NCBI RefSeq assembly: GCF_020622065.1
Contig: NZ_JAHRYQ010000001.1
Coordinates: forward strand, 62,001-126,000
Length of the DNA: 64,000 nt
Reading direction: 5' to 3'
Origin: Geothrix sp.
Lineage (GTDB): Bacteria; Acidobacteriota; Holophagae; Holophagales; Holophagaceae
This document shows positions 27,335 to 35,055 of the stretch, one piece after another. The notes under the pieces are model-generated. The model made no database searches, was not told where the DNA came from, and worked only from the letters and a program-made list of their open reading frames with translations. How positions within the stretch are numbered: the first letter of the stretch is position 1; every line of letters starts with the position of its first letter. Made by a program: the position numbers and the translations under genes.

Positions 27335-28156
27335 TCAGCAGCGCGCACAGAAATGGGGCGGCGCGGGCAGCTGTGCCAGCCGCTCGAAGGCCAGCTCCCA
27401 GGCCCCCACAGGCCCGCGGAAGGCGGCGGCCTCCCGCGTGAGGGTCCGCAGCGCATGCAGCGGCGTGGGATCTCCGGGCATGGGCAGGACGGGGATGGGC
27501 TGGCCCAGGGCTGTCCGCAGCGCTGATCGGAGGGCTTCGGTGAGCGGCGTGGATTCCGGCAGCACCAGGGGCGGTACGCGCAGCTCCGCTCCGGCGGGCA
27601 CGGGCACGCCGGGCCAAAGGTCCACTTCGAAGCCGCCGCGCTCGGCGTGATCCGGCGTCTCGCGCCACTCCGGCCGCCGGAAGGTCATCTTGCGGCGGGC
27701 CTTGTCCCAGTCCGGCAGGAAGCGCTTCAGATCCGTCTTCTCGAGGGGTCCCATGGGGGCCTTCTCCAGGGCCACGGGGACGGGCCGCGCCAGACGGCCC
27801 GGCAGGCGCCGTACGAGCATGGGCTTCCCCGCCAGCCAGGGCAGGCCCGCGTCGAGGGCGCAGACCAGGGCGCCCAGGCGGCGGCGGTGGAGGGCCAGGG
27901 CTGCCGCCAGGTCCGGATCCGCCATGTCCGAGTCCGACAGCGGGAGCAGGCCGAGGACATTCAGGGCCACGCCCCGGGCCTGGACGGCGTCCGCCGCCTC
28001 CAGCGGCTCCCGCAGGTCGGCCGCCGTCCGCCCCAGCACCAGGACCTGGGGCAGGCCGTGGCCCTGGATCCGTTCCGCCAAGACGAGACTCCCTCCTGGG
28101 GCGGTGAGCAGGGACCCCCCTAGGTCGGCGGCAAGCTGCAGGGCCTGGGGGTTCAT
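27335..28156 (-). CDS. Unknown protein, third gene of the SPFH-Arc operon
   Basis: The 273-residue product matches no family I recognise. It has no signal peptide or membrane helix and looks soluble, alpha/beta, rich in Leu, Ala, Pro and Arg. Visible stretches are [20 protein letters not shown], a [21 protein letters not shown] helix near residue 80, a basic patch [16 protein letters not shown] near 155 and a C-terminal FCARC with two cysteines. Its ATG overlaps the stop of the Arc-type gene (ATGA), so it is translationally coupled to the SPFH-Arc pair and probably works with it. Confidence 0.7.
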   Translation of the reverse strand: MNPQALQLAADLGGSLLTAPGGSLVLAERIQGHGLPQVLVLGRTAADLREPLEAADAVQARGVALNVLGLLPLSDSDMADPDLAAALALHRRRLGALVCALDAGLPWLAGKPMLVRRLPGRLARPVPVALEKAPMGPLEKTDLKRFLPDWDKARRKMTFRRPEWRETPDHAERGGFEVDLWPGVPVPAGAELRVPPLVLPESTPLTEALRSALRTALGQPIPVLPMPGDPTPLHALRTLTREAAAFRGPVGAWELAFERLAQLPAPPHFCARC

Positions 28157-28332
28157 TCGGGGGCCTTTCGGGGAGGCTTCTCGGGGCCGAGGCGCCCCTC
28201 CCGCTGGAGGGCCTGCCGCAGCAGGAATTCGATGTGCCCGTTGAGGCTGCGCAGATCCTCGCTGGCCCAGCTCTGCAGCTTGGCCAGCAGCTCCGGATCC
28301 ATCCGGAGGAGGAAGGGTTTGCGTTCAGCCAC
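28153..28332 (-). CDS. Arc-type ribbon-helix-helix DNA-binding protein
   Basis: This short 59-residue frame reads [20 protein letters not shown], continues [23 protein letters not shown] and ends with a charged Pro-rich tail. A beta strand with KPFLLR followed by two helices is the Arc/MetJ ribbon-helix-helix fold; the strand enters the DNA major groove of a dimer-bound palindrome. It starts at a GTG (28332) with GAGG 7 nt upstream. It sits between the SPFH gene (9 nt) and the unknown gene (ATGA overlap). Autoregulation through the palindrome at 29231-29248 is the likely role. Confidence 0.85.
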   Translation of the reverse strand: MAERKPFLLRMDPELLAKLQSWASEDLRSLNGHIEFLLRQALQREGRLGPEKPPRKAPE

Positions 28333-28341
28333 TTCGGAACC

Positions 28342-29211
28342 TCAATGGTACAGAGTGCCCGCATTCACCACGGGATTGGCCGCGCGCTCGCTGCAGAGCA
28401 CCACCAGCAGGTTGGACACCATGGCGGCCTTGCGCTCCTCGTCGAGGCGCACGGTGCCCTTCTGCTCGAGCAGTTCCAGGGCCATCTCGACCATGCCCAC
28501 AGCCCCCTCCACGATCTTCTGGCGGGCGGCGATGATGGCCGAGGCCTGCTGGCGCTGCAGCATGGCCTGGGCGATCTCCGGCGCGTAGGCCAGGTGGCTG
28601 ATGCGGGCGTCCTGCACCTCGACGCCGGCCTGCGAAAGGACGCGCTGGAGTTCCTGCTTCAGCTTGGCAGCCACCTCGTCCATGCTGCCGCGCAGGGAGC
28701 GCTGCCCCTCCTCGTGGGCATCGTAGGGGAAGTGGGAGGCCAGGGCCCGCAACGCCGCCTCGCTCTGGACCGTCACATACTTCTCGCAGTCCTCCACCTC
28801 GAACAGGGCCTCCGCCGTGTCCACCACCCGCCAGACGACGATGGCGGCGATCTCCACGGGGTTGCCGTCCAAGTCGTTCACCTTCAGACGCTGGCTCTCG
28901 AAGCTGCGCACCTTGGTGCTGATCTTCCGTTTGGTGAGGAACGGGTTGGCCCAGGCCATGCCCGCCGAGCGCACGGTGCCGCGGTAGGCCCCGAACAGCT
29001 GCAGGGCGGCTGCATCGTTGGGGTTCACCACGAACAAGCCCGTCAGTACGAAGAGGCCGAGCACCAGTACGGGCACGGTGTAGAAAAAGCGACCGGAGTC
29101 GTTCTGCAGACCGCCCTGGATCGTCAGGGCCAAGGCCCCCAGGACCACCAGCAGATCCAGCAGCAGGATGGGCAGGCCGGGAAAGGCAAACGCCGGGCGT
29201 TCCTTGAGCAT
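28342..29211 (-). CDS. SPFH/Band 7 (prohibitin-stomatin-like) membrane protein
   Basis: The 289-residue protein has two N-terminal hydrophobic segments (about 14-35 and 45-65) and a Band 7 domain ([21 protein letters not shown] onward), then a long helical region with [41 protein letters not shown] in successive blocks. SPFH proteins oligomerise into ring scaffolds in the membrane and often work with proteases or membrane-remodelling partners. Start: ATG at 29211 with GGAGG 5 nt upstream; an upstream in-frame TTG is less likely. It leads an operon with the Arc regulator and an unknown protein, an arrangement I recall from several other bacteria. Confidence 0.9.
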   Translation of the reverse strand: MLKERPAFAFPGLPILLLDLLVVLGALALTIQGGLQNDSGRFFYTVPVLVLGLFVLTGLFVVNPNDAAALQLFGAYRGTVRSAGMAWANPFLTKRKISTKVRSFESQRLKVNDLDGNPVEIAAIVVWRVVDTAEALFEVEDCEKYVTVQSEAALRALASHFPYDAHEEGQRSLRGSMDEVAAKLKQELQRVLSQAGVEVQDARISHLAYAPEIAQAMLQRQQASAIIAARQKIVEGAVGMVEMALELLEQKGTVRLDEERKAAMVSNLLVVLCSERAANPVVNAGTLYH

Positions 29212-29230
29212 GGGATCCTCCAAGAGATCT

Positions 29231-29248
29231 CAATGTGATATCACATTG
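29231..29248. promoter_or_regulatory. Perfect 18-bp palindrome, probable Arc-family operator
   Basis: CAATGTGATATCACATTG is an exact palindrome centred between 29239 and 29240, 20 bp before the SPFH start codon and overlapping the predicted -10 region. Ribbon-helix-helix repressors bind such short palindromes as dimers, and one is encoded two codons beyond the SPFH gene. TGATATCA at its core is the most conserved-looking part. Confidence 0.75.
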
Positions 29249-29260
29249 GTATCGTGTCAA
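29232..29260 (-). promoter_or_regulatory. Promoter of the SPFH-Arc operon
   Basis: On the minus strand a perfect -35 hexamer TTGACA (29260-29255) is followed after 16-17 nt by TCACAT or CACATT as a weak -10, inside the palindrome. A repressor on the palindrome would block RNA polymerase. The divergent SDR gene starts at 29320, 60 bp away. Confidence 0.55.
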
Positions 29261-29319
29261 GCCCTGCCCGGACCCCGGGGCGGATCCCTCCGCCTATGCT
29301 GGGGGGTCAGGAGGACGAC

Positions 29320-30108
29320 ATGGATCTGGGCATTCGCGGCAAGGTGGCCATGGTGGCGGCGGGCAGCAAGGGATTGGGCCGGGCCGCAGCCCTGGCCCTG
29401 GGGGCCGAGGGCTGCGCCGTGTCGATCTGCGGACGCAGTGCCGAGGCGCTGCAGGCGGCGAAGACCGAGCTGGAGGCGCTGGGGGTGCCTGCCCTGGCGG
29501 TGGTGGCGGATGTCGCCAAGGCGGAGGACCTGGCCCGGTGGCATCAGGCCACGGCTTCGGTCCTGGGCGCCGTGGACATCCTGGTCACCAACACGGGCGG
29601 TCCCAAGGCGGCCACCTTCGAGGGGCTTACCGATGCAGACTGGGCCGATGGGGTGGAATCCACCCTCCTGAACGCGGTGCGCATGACCCGCCTGGTGCTG
29701 CCCGGGATGAAGGCCCGGAAGTGGGGGCGCATCATCCACATCACCAGCCTGGTGGCCAAGCAGCCCTATCCCCTGCTCACCATCAGCTCCACCCTGCGGG
29801 CTGGGCTGTCCGGCCTGACGCGCACCCTCGCCATGGAAACCGCCGCCGACGGCATCACCGTCAACGCCCTGCTCCCGGGCCACATCATGACGGATCGGCA
29901 GCATCATCTGGCCGAGGTGAAATCCAAGGCCGAGGGCATCACCGTGTCCGAGCACTTCGCCCGCCAGGCGGCCGCCATCCCCGCGAAGCGCATCGGGGAA
30001 CCCGCCGAGATCGGAGCCGTCATCGCCTTCCTGTGCAGCGGCCCCGCGAGCTATGTCACGGGTCAGAGCCTGCTGGTGGACGGCGGGCTGGTGCAAGGGA
30101 CCTTCTGA
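29320..30108 (+). CDS. Short-chain dehydrogenase-like protein lacking the catalytic Tyr and Lys
   Basis: The 262-residue product has the SDR fold: nucleotide loop [16 protein letters not shown] (13-28), NTGG (91-94) and the end [12 protein letters not shown]. The catalytic serine S143 is present ([13 protein letters not shown]), but the positions 13 and 17 residues later, normally Tyr and Lys of YxxxK, are S156 and R160 ([12 protein letters not shown]). A group of SDRs annotated as 3-oxoacyl-ACP reductases shares this STLRAG-like sequence; their chemistry is not known to me. Start: ATG at 29320 after AGGAGG. It is divergent from the SPFH operon and followed by a terminator. Confidence 0.85.
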   Translation: MDLGIRGKVAMVAAGSKGLGRAAALALGAEGCAVSICGRSAEALQAAKTELEALGVPALAVVADVAKAEDLARWHQATASVLGAVDILVTNTGGPKAATFEGLTDADWADGVESTLLNAVRMTRLVLPGMKARKWGRIIHITSLVAKQPYPLLTISSTLRAGLSGLTRTLAMETAADGITVNALLPGHIMTDRQHHLAEVKSKAEGITVSEHFARQAAAIPAKRIGEPAEIGAVIAFLCSGPASYVTGQSLLVDGGLVQGTF

Positions 30109-30112
30109 CGCG

Positions 30113-30140
30113 AGAACGCCGGCCTGAAGGCCGGCGTTCT
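30113..30140. terminator. Bidirectional hairpin terminator between SDR and dipeptidase genes
   Basis: Arms at 30113-30124 and 30129-30140 form a 12-bp stem with loop TGAA between the convergent genes. The stem starts only 4 nt after the SDR stop codon. Confidence 0.7.
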
Positions 30141-30155
30141 TAGGAAGGAAACAGC

Positions 30156-31532
30156 TCAGCGCTTGATTCCGCTCACCGTCTCGAAGTAGTGGGCGAAGGC
30201 CGCCATGCCGCCGGAGGCCTGCTCCCAGTCGTAGTTCTCGTTGGGGGCGTGGTAGCCGTGGCTGGGCAGGCTGAGGCCCAGGAAGAACACCTCGCAGCCC
30301 AGGATGTCCTCCATGGTCTTCACGGCGCCGATGCTGCCGCCTTCGCGGGTGAAGGAACAGGGCGCGTCGAAGGCGAAGCGGTAGGCGTCCTTGATGGCCT
30401 CGGCGTAGGGGCCCGTGACATGGCCCTTGAAGGGGGCCAAGCCGTGCTCCTCGTGGAACTGCACATCGGGGAAGTGTTTGGTCACGAAGGCGCGGATCAG
30501 GTCGATGGTCTTGTGCTCATCCATGTCCGGCACCAGCCGGCAGCTCAGCTTCACCTCGGCGCGGGGCGGCACGGCGCTCTTGATGCCGGGGCCCGTGTAG
30601 CCGCCCACCACGCCGTGGACTTCCATCGTGGGCCGGCCCCACACGCGCTTCATGACCTTGATGGGATCCTCCGTGCGCATGCCGGTGATCATGTGGTCCT
30701 TCTTGAAGGTCTCCACGCTGAAGCCTGCATGGGCCCACTCTTCCAGCTCCTGCTTGGAGGGCTTCACCACATCGTCGTAGAAGCCGGGGATCAGCACCTT
30801 GCCCGTCTCGCCGTCCATCATGGTGGCCACCACCTTGATGAGCTCGGCCAGGGGGTTGCGGGCCGCACCGCCCACCACGCCGCTGTGCAGATCGTGGTCG
30901 GCGGTCTCCAGGGTCAGGCGGAAGCCTTTGAGGCCCCGCAGGCCCGCGGGGGTGCTGGGCTTGCCGCGGGTGATCCAGACCGTGTCGCTCACCACGATGG
31001 CATCGGTCTTCAAGCGGTCCTTATGACGGTTCAGGCCGCCCTCGAAACTGGGGGATCCGATTTCCTCTTCCAGTTCCCACAGGAAGTGGATGTTGAGGGG
31101 CACGCCCGCCCGTCGGGCCGCCAGGGCGCCGAAGAGGGCCGTCACCGCAGGACCCTTGTCGTCCGTGCTGCCGCGGCCCCGGTAGGTGTCCCCGTCCACC
31201 ACGAAGGTGAAGGGCTCCGCCGTCCACTCGGGCTCGTTGGCGGGCTGGACATCCATGTGATTGTAGACGGTGATGGTGGACTGGCTGGGGTCCTCGCCGA
31301 ACCAGCCGTGGATGAGCGGATTGCCGCTGGTCTCAAGGATCTCGGCCTTGCCGCCGTGCCGCTCGAAGAGGGCGCGGGCGGCCTCGGCGCAGCGCCGCAC
31401 ATCGCCCTGGCGGGCCGGGTCCGCGCTGATGGAGGGGATCTCCACCAGGGTTTTCAGCTCCGCCTCGAAAGCCGCACGGCTTTCGCTGGCGAACTGGCCC
31501 AGGGCCTCGCGGGTGAGAAGGGAAGGATTCAT
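30156..31532 (-). CDS. M20-family dipeptidase
   Basis: The 458-residue protein belongs to the M20 zinc peptidases of the carnosinase-like dipeptidase group. Metal and catalytic residues lie in VYNHMDVQP (H and catalytic D), YRGRGSTDDKGPA (bridging D), LWELEEEIGSP (catalytic E and metal E) and the C-terminal SLPSHGYHAPNENYDWEQ (metal H). A dimerisation lid occupies the middle (about 205-330). It would hydrolyse short peptides in the cytosol. Start: ATG at 31532 with GGAG 5 nt upstream. It lies 92 bp after argC on the same strand and may be the last gene of the arginine cluster or separately expressed. Confidence 0.88.
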   Translation of the reverse strand: MNPSLLTREALGQFASESRAAFEAELKTLVEIPSISADPARQGDVRRCAEAARALFERHGGKAEILETSGNPLIHGWFGEDPSQSTITVYNHMDVQPANEPEWTAEPFTFVVDGDTYRGRGSTDDKGPAVTALFGALAARRAGVPLNIHFLWELEEEIGSPSFEGGLNRHKDRLKTDAIVVSDTVWITRGKPSTPAGLRGLKGFRLTLETADHDLHSGVVGGAARNPLAELIKVVATMMDGETGKVLIPGFYDDVVKPSKQELEEWAHAGFSVETFKKDHMITGMRTEDPIKVMKRVWGRPTMEVHGVVGGYTGPGIKSAVPPRAEVKLSCRLVPDMDEHKTIDLIRAFVTKHFPDVQFHEEHGLAPFKGHVTGPYAEAIKDAYRFAFDAPCSFTREGGSIGAVKTMEDILGCEVFFLGLSLPSHGYHAPNENYDWEQASGGMAAFAHYFETVSGIKR

Positions 31533-31624
31533 GGATGCTCCGGAGATTAGGGATCCCATCATCCCACGGCCCGAAGTGTTGTCTATAAATGGACCTACGG
31601 GTCGCCCATCCCCCGCCTAGCCCC

Positions 31625-32623
31625 CTAGACCGGCCAGCCTCCCGCGGCCTTCAGCCCGGTCCATTCCGGCAGGCCCAGGGCCAGGTTCAGGTTCTGCACG
31701 GCCTGGGCGGCCATGCCCTTGCCGAGGTTGTCCAGGGCGACCATCACGGCGCCGTGGCCATGGCGGGCGGCGACGCCAAGGTCGGCGAAGGCACTGCCGG
31801 TGGTGGCGGCCACGCGGGGAGAGCCCTCCACGGTGCGCACGAAGAAACGGTCCCGGTAGAAGGTTTCGTAATGGGCTTTGAGGGCAGCTTCATCCATGCC
31901 TGCAGGCAGGGGGAACTGAGCCGTGGCGAAGATGCCGCGCACCATGGGCGCGCTCTGGGGGACGAAGCTGAGAGGAGCCTCCCAGCCTTCCGCCGCGAGG
32001 GTGCGCAGGACCTCGGCCTCGTGCTGGTGGCCGAGCATCTTGTAGGCGCGGAAGTCGTTGGCGCGGGTGGGGTGGTGGGCGGTGTCCGAAGGCGCCGCGC
32101 CAGACCCGCTTGATCCGGTGGCCGCGGTGACGGCGATGAAGGCGGGCTTCCACTGCGCCAGCGGCAGCAGGGCCAGCTGGAGGGCCGTGGCGAAGCAGCC
32201 GGGGTTGGCGATGCGGGTGGCACCCGTCATGCGCTCCGGCTTCCAGTCCACCAGCCCATAGATCCAGGCGGGATCCAGGCGGAAATCCGCCGAGAGGTCG
32301 ATGACCGTGAGCCGGTCCGCCAGTCCGTGAGCTTCCCACGCCGCTTCGAATTCGGACCATTGCTTGCGCAGTTCGCCGTGGGGCAGGGCGGAAAAGAGCA
32401 CCGGATGCGGGCTCTCGGCCAAGGCCGCCCAGTCCGGCGCGGCCTCGAAGGTGCCTTCGACGAGCCCCCGCAGGTTCGGGTGCTGGGCATGGAAGGGTTT
32501 GCCCGCATGGCTGCGGGCCGTGCCCCGGATCGTCATCACGGCCGGGTGGAGGGAGAGCCAACGCAGCAGCTCCCCCCCGCCGTAGCCCGATGCGCCGAGA
32601 ATGAGGACATCAACTGGGGTCAT
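31625..32623 (-). CDS. argC: N-acetyl-gamma-glutamyl-phosphate reductase
   Basis: ArgC reduces N-acetylglutamyl phosphate to the semialdehyde with NADPH, the third step of arginine synthesis. The 332-residue product has the Rossmann start VLILGASGYGGGELLRWL, the active-site cysteine in ANPGCFATALQLAL and the histidine region FVPQSAPMVRGIFAT. It lies at the distal end of the arg cluster, 114 bp after the P-loop NTPase gene; that gap contains a degenerate inverted repeat. Confidence 0.93.
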   Translation of the reverse strand: MTPVDVLILGASGYGGGELLRWLSLHPAVMTIRGTARSHAGKPFHAQHPNLRGLVEGTFEAAPDWAALAESPHPVLFSALPHGELRKQWSEFEAAWEAHGLADRLTVIDLSADFRLDPAWIYGLVDWKPERMTGATRIANPGCFATALQLALLPLAQWKPAFIAVTAATGSSGSGAAPSDTAHHPTRANDFRAYKMLGHQHEAEVLRTLAAEGWEAPLSFVPQSAPMVRGIFATAQFPLPAGMDEAALKAHYETFYRDRFFVRTVEGSPRVAATTGSAFADLGVAARHGHGAVMVALDNLGKGMAAQAVQNLNLALGLPEWTGLKAAGGWPV

Positions 32624-32646
32624 GGGAAGTTCCGGGAAAGGGGTCC

Positions 32647-32729
32647 AACCACCGAGAACGGAGAGGGCGCAGAGACTGGCAAAAGGCGCCTTGATGATCT
32701 CCTCTGCGGTCTTTGTGGGCTCTGGGGTT
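32647..32729. repeat. Degenerate extragenic inverted repeat between the NTPase gene and argC
   Basis: Arms of 28 nt at 32647-32674 (starting AACCACCGAGAACGGAGAGG) and 32702-32729 (ending CTCTGGGGTT) pair at 19 of 28 positions around a 27-nt middle. The sequence resembles a decayed copy of the AACCACAGAG...CTCTGTGGTT type of inverted repeat that I recall from spacers of many genomes; that link is from memory and not checked. Confidence 0.5.
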
Positions 32730-32737
32730 AGAACCAG

Positions 32738-33793
32738 TTAGACCTTGGCCGATATCTTGGGTTCGACGAGGCCGAGCACGAACTTGCCGAGGGCATCCGC
32801 GTCGGCGCGGGCGTTGCGGGCGGGCAGGCCCAGCGTGGCCACGAACCGTTCGCCCACCCGGTTGTCCGTGGCGGGGCCGGCGATGAGATCGGCCTGGATG
32901 CCGAAGGCGGCCTTCAGGTTGGCCACACCGCCCGCGGCCCCGACGGGATCGTTGGCGCAGAGGATGAAGGTGCCGCTCAGCGCCTTCAGGTCCGGGTCCT
33001 GGAGGATGGCCTGGACACCGTATTCCCCCATGATGCCGTCGCCGGTCTCGGCCACGATGACATCCACGCCGTGGGCCGCCAGCTCCGAGAAGATGATCCG
33101 GGACACGCCCGCGGCGCTGCCCGCGTCCGTGCACACGATGCCCGCGTCCGTGAAGTCCAGGGCCACTTCCGCGCCATAGTCGCGCATGGCCAGGGCGTCG
33201 CGCATGAGCGATACCCCCGTGAGCTTGCAGGCGCCCACCCGGTAGCCCGCGCGGCTCAGCTGACGGATGACGGCGCAGGCGGCGGCGGTCTTGCCCGCGT
33301 TCATGCAGGTGCCCGCGACATAGACCACGGGGCAGTGGGCCGAGAGGCCCGTACCCTTGAGCGCACCCATGCGGATGTGGGCGGGCTGGCCAGCGCGCGA
33401 CTGGAATTCCGGGAAGACCAGCACCTGGCCCAGCACCTCGAGGTCGAAGGGCTTGCCCACATCGGGATTGTGCGAGAGGCACTGGCCGATGACGCCGCCC
33501 ATATTAAGCAGGTTCACGGTGTCGCCGGGTTTCAGGGCCTTGGGCATGACGCCCTCGTAGCCCTGCAGCGCGTTGCGGTGGCCCAGGGCCCCCACGAGGA
33601 TGTCGCCGTCGTGCAGGGTGCTCATGCGGCCGTGGGGATCCTCCAGCTGGTTGTAGGTGCTCTTCTCGCCCTTCACCCGGCAGGCGAGGACGGAGCCCTC
33701 CTCCAGCAGGATCTCGGGAGAGAGGGTCAGCGTGCGGCCCAGCCGCAGGTTGCGGGTGACCGAGGCCAGCTTGTCGACATGGATGCGCATCAT
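32738..33793 (-). CDS. P-loop NTPase of unknown function in the arginine cluster
   Basis: The 351-residue protein has an N-terminal beta-rich domain (about 1-150, with DGDILVGALGHRNALQGYEG and NLLNMGGVIGQC) and a C-terminal NTPase domain starting VVYVAGTCMNAGKTAAA. The Walker A GTCMNAGKT (161-169) resembles the GTxxxxGKT loop of dethiobiotin synthetase and cobyric-acid-synthase-like enzymes, followed by GACKLTGVS and an acidic AETGDGIMGEYG (248-259). I cannot name a family. It sits 12 nt after argG and before argC inside the arg operon, so a role in arginine synthesis, its regulation or a linked amide/ligase reaction is inferred. Start: first of two tandem ATGs, GAGG 5 nt upstream. Confidence 0.75.
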   Translation of the reverse strand: MMRIHVDKLASVTRNLRLGRTLTLSPEILLEEGSVLACRVKGEKSTYNQLEDPHGRMSTLHDGDILVGALGHRNALQGYEGVMPKALKPGDTVNLLNMGGVIGQCLSHNPDVGKPFDLEVLGQVLVFPEFQSRAGQPAHIRMGALKGTGLSAHCPVVYVAGTCMNAGKTAAACAVIRQLSRAGYRVGACKLTGVSLMRDALAMRDYGAEVALDFTDAGIVCTDAGSAAGVSRIIFSELAAHGVDVIVAETGDGIMGEYGVQAILQDPDLKALSGTFILCANDPVGAAGGVANLKAAFGIQADLIAGPATDNRVGERFVATLGLPARNARADADALGKFVLGLVEPKISAKV

Positions 33794-33805
33794 GGGAACC
33801 TCGGG

Positions 33806-34993
33806 TCAGTTGGACTTGGCTTTGAGGGTGAGGGTCTGCTGGACGCCGAAGACCTTGGCGAAGCCCGCGGCCTCGGCGCCGGTCCAGAGCTTGTTGGCTT
33901 CGCCGTAGGTGGCGATGCGGGGATCCATCAGCGAGTAGGGCGACTGCACGCCCTCCACCACGAAGGTCCGGGGGTGCAGGGTGAGGCGCACCTCGCCGCG
34001 GACGCGGTCCTGGCTGGATTCCAGGAAGGCCTCCAGGTCGCGGGCCAGGGGATCGAAGAAGTGCCCTTCATGGAGCAGGCTGCCGTAGAGGTTACCCAGG
34101 CTTTCCTTCCAGAAGAGCTGCTTGCCGCTGAGGACCAGCTTCTCCAGCTCCCGGTGCGCGCCGATGAGCAGGTGCGCGGCCGGGGCCTCAAAGCCCACCC
34201 GGCCCTTGATGCCGAGGATGGTGTCGCCGAGATGCACGCCGCGCCCGATGCCGTAGGGCCGGCCCATGGCGTTGAGCTGGGCGATGAGGGTGACGGGGTC
34301 CATGGCGTTGCCGTCCAGGGCCACGGGCACGCCGCCATCAAAGCTGATGGTCAATGTCTTCGGAACGAGGGATCCGATGACACCGCCCGGGAAGGCCGCT
34401 TCGGGCAGGGTGGTCCAGGCATCCAGGGTCTCGCGGCCGCCCACGCTGGTGCCCCACATGCCCTCATTGATGGAGTAGTCCTTGGTCTTTTCCGGGAACA
34501 CCACGCCACGCTCGGCGCAATAGGCCATCTCCTCGGCGCGGGACAGCCCCAGATCACGGATGGGGGTCAGGATCTCGAGCTCCGGTGCCAGAGCCCGGAA
34601 GGCCACATCGAACCGCACCTGGTCGTTGCCCGCGCCCGTGGAGCCATGGGTGATGGCGGCCGCCCCCATCTCCTTGGCCAGTTCCGCCACGGCCCGGGCC
34701 TGGCAGACCCGCTCGGCCGAGACGGACAGCGGGTACATCTGGCCGCGCAGCACATTGCCGTAGACCAGGTAGCGCAGGTAGCCCTCGAAGAGACCGGCGC
34801 GGGCGTCCACCGTGGTGTGGCTCACGGCGCCCAAGCGGGGCGAGGCGGCCTCGATGCGGGCCAGCTCCTCGGGCGAGAAGCCGCCGGTGTTGACGGTGAC
34901 CGTGGCCACCTCGTAGCCCTGCTCCTTGAGGTAGAGGACGCAGAAGGAGGTGTCGAGGCCGCCGGAGAAGGCGAGAACGGCGAGCTTGCTCAT
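33806..34993 (-). CDS. argG: Argininosuccinate synthase
   Basis: ArgG ligates citrulline and aspartate with ATP to argininosuccinate. The 395-residue product has the PP-loop VLAFSGGLDTSFCVLYLKEQ (residues 7-26), ITHGSTGAGNDQVRFD and the KDYSINEGMWGTSVGGRE block that binds aspartate and citrulline. Start: ATG at 34993 with AAGGA upstream; the open frame continues further but with no family similarity. The gap to argH (62 bp) contains a hairpin that may modulate expression. Confidence 0.94.
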   Translation of the reverse strand: MSKLAVLAFSGGLDTSFCVLYLKEQGYEVATVTVNTGGFSPEELARIEAASPRLGAVSHTTVDARAGLFEGYLRYLVYGNVLRGQMYPLSVSAERVCQARAVAELAKEMGAAAITHGSTGAGNDQVRFDVAFRALAPELEILTPIRDLGLSRAEEMAYCAERGVVFPEKTKDYSINEGMWGTSVGGRETLDAWTTLPEAAFPGGVIGSLVPKTLTISFDGGVPVALDGNAMDPVTLIAQLNAMGRPYGIGRGVHLGDTILGIKGRVGFEAPAAHLLIGAHRELEKLVLSGKQLFWKESLGNLYGSLLHEGHFFDPLARDLEAFLESSQDRVRGEVRLTLHPRTFVVEGVQSPYSLMDPRIATYGEANKLWTGAEAAGFAKVFGVQQTLTLKAKSN

Positions 34994-35022
34994 GGGAGAT
35001 CCTTCAAGGGAAATGCGAAAGG

Positions 35023-35050
35023 ATTCACCGCCAATACTTTGGTGGTGAAT
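35023..35050 (-). promoter_or_regulatory. Hairpin in the argH-argG gap
   Basis: Arms ATTCACCGCCA (35023-35033) and TGGTGGTGAAT (35040-35050) form an 11-bp stem with one G-T pair and a 6-nt loop. On the transcript it lies between the argH stop and the argG ribosome site, followed by a weakly T-rich CCTTTCGCATTT. It could be a partial terminator or an RNA-processing or stabilising hairpin. Confidence 0.45.
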
Positions 35051-35055
35051 GTTTT

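Noticed and set aside
32738-33793. Assignment of the NTPase to DUF1611 or to dethiobiotin synthetase
   Set aside because: Only the Walker A region is similar; the N-terminal domain and the remaining motifs do not fit either family as I know them.
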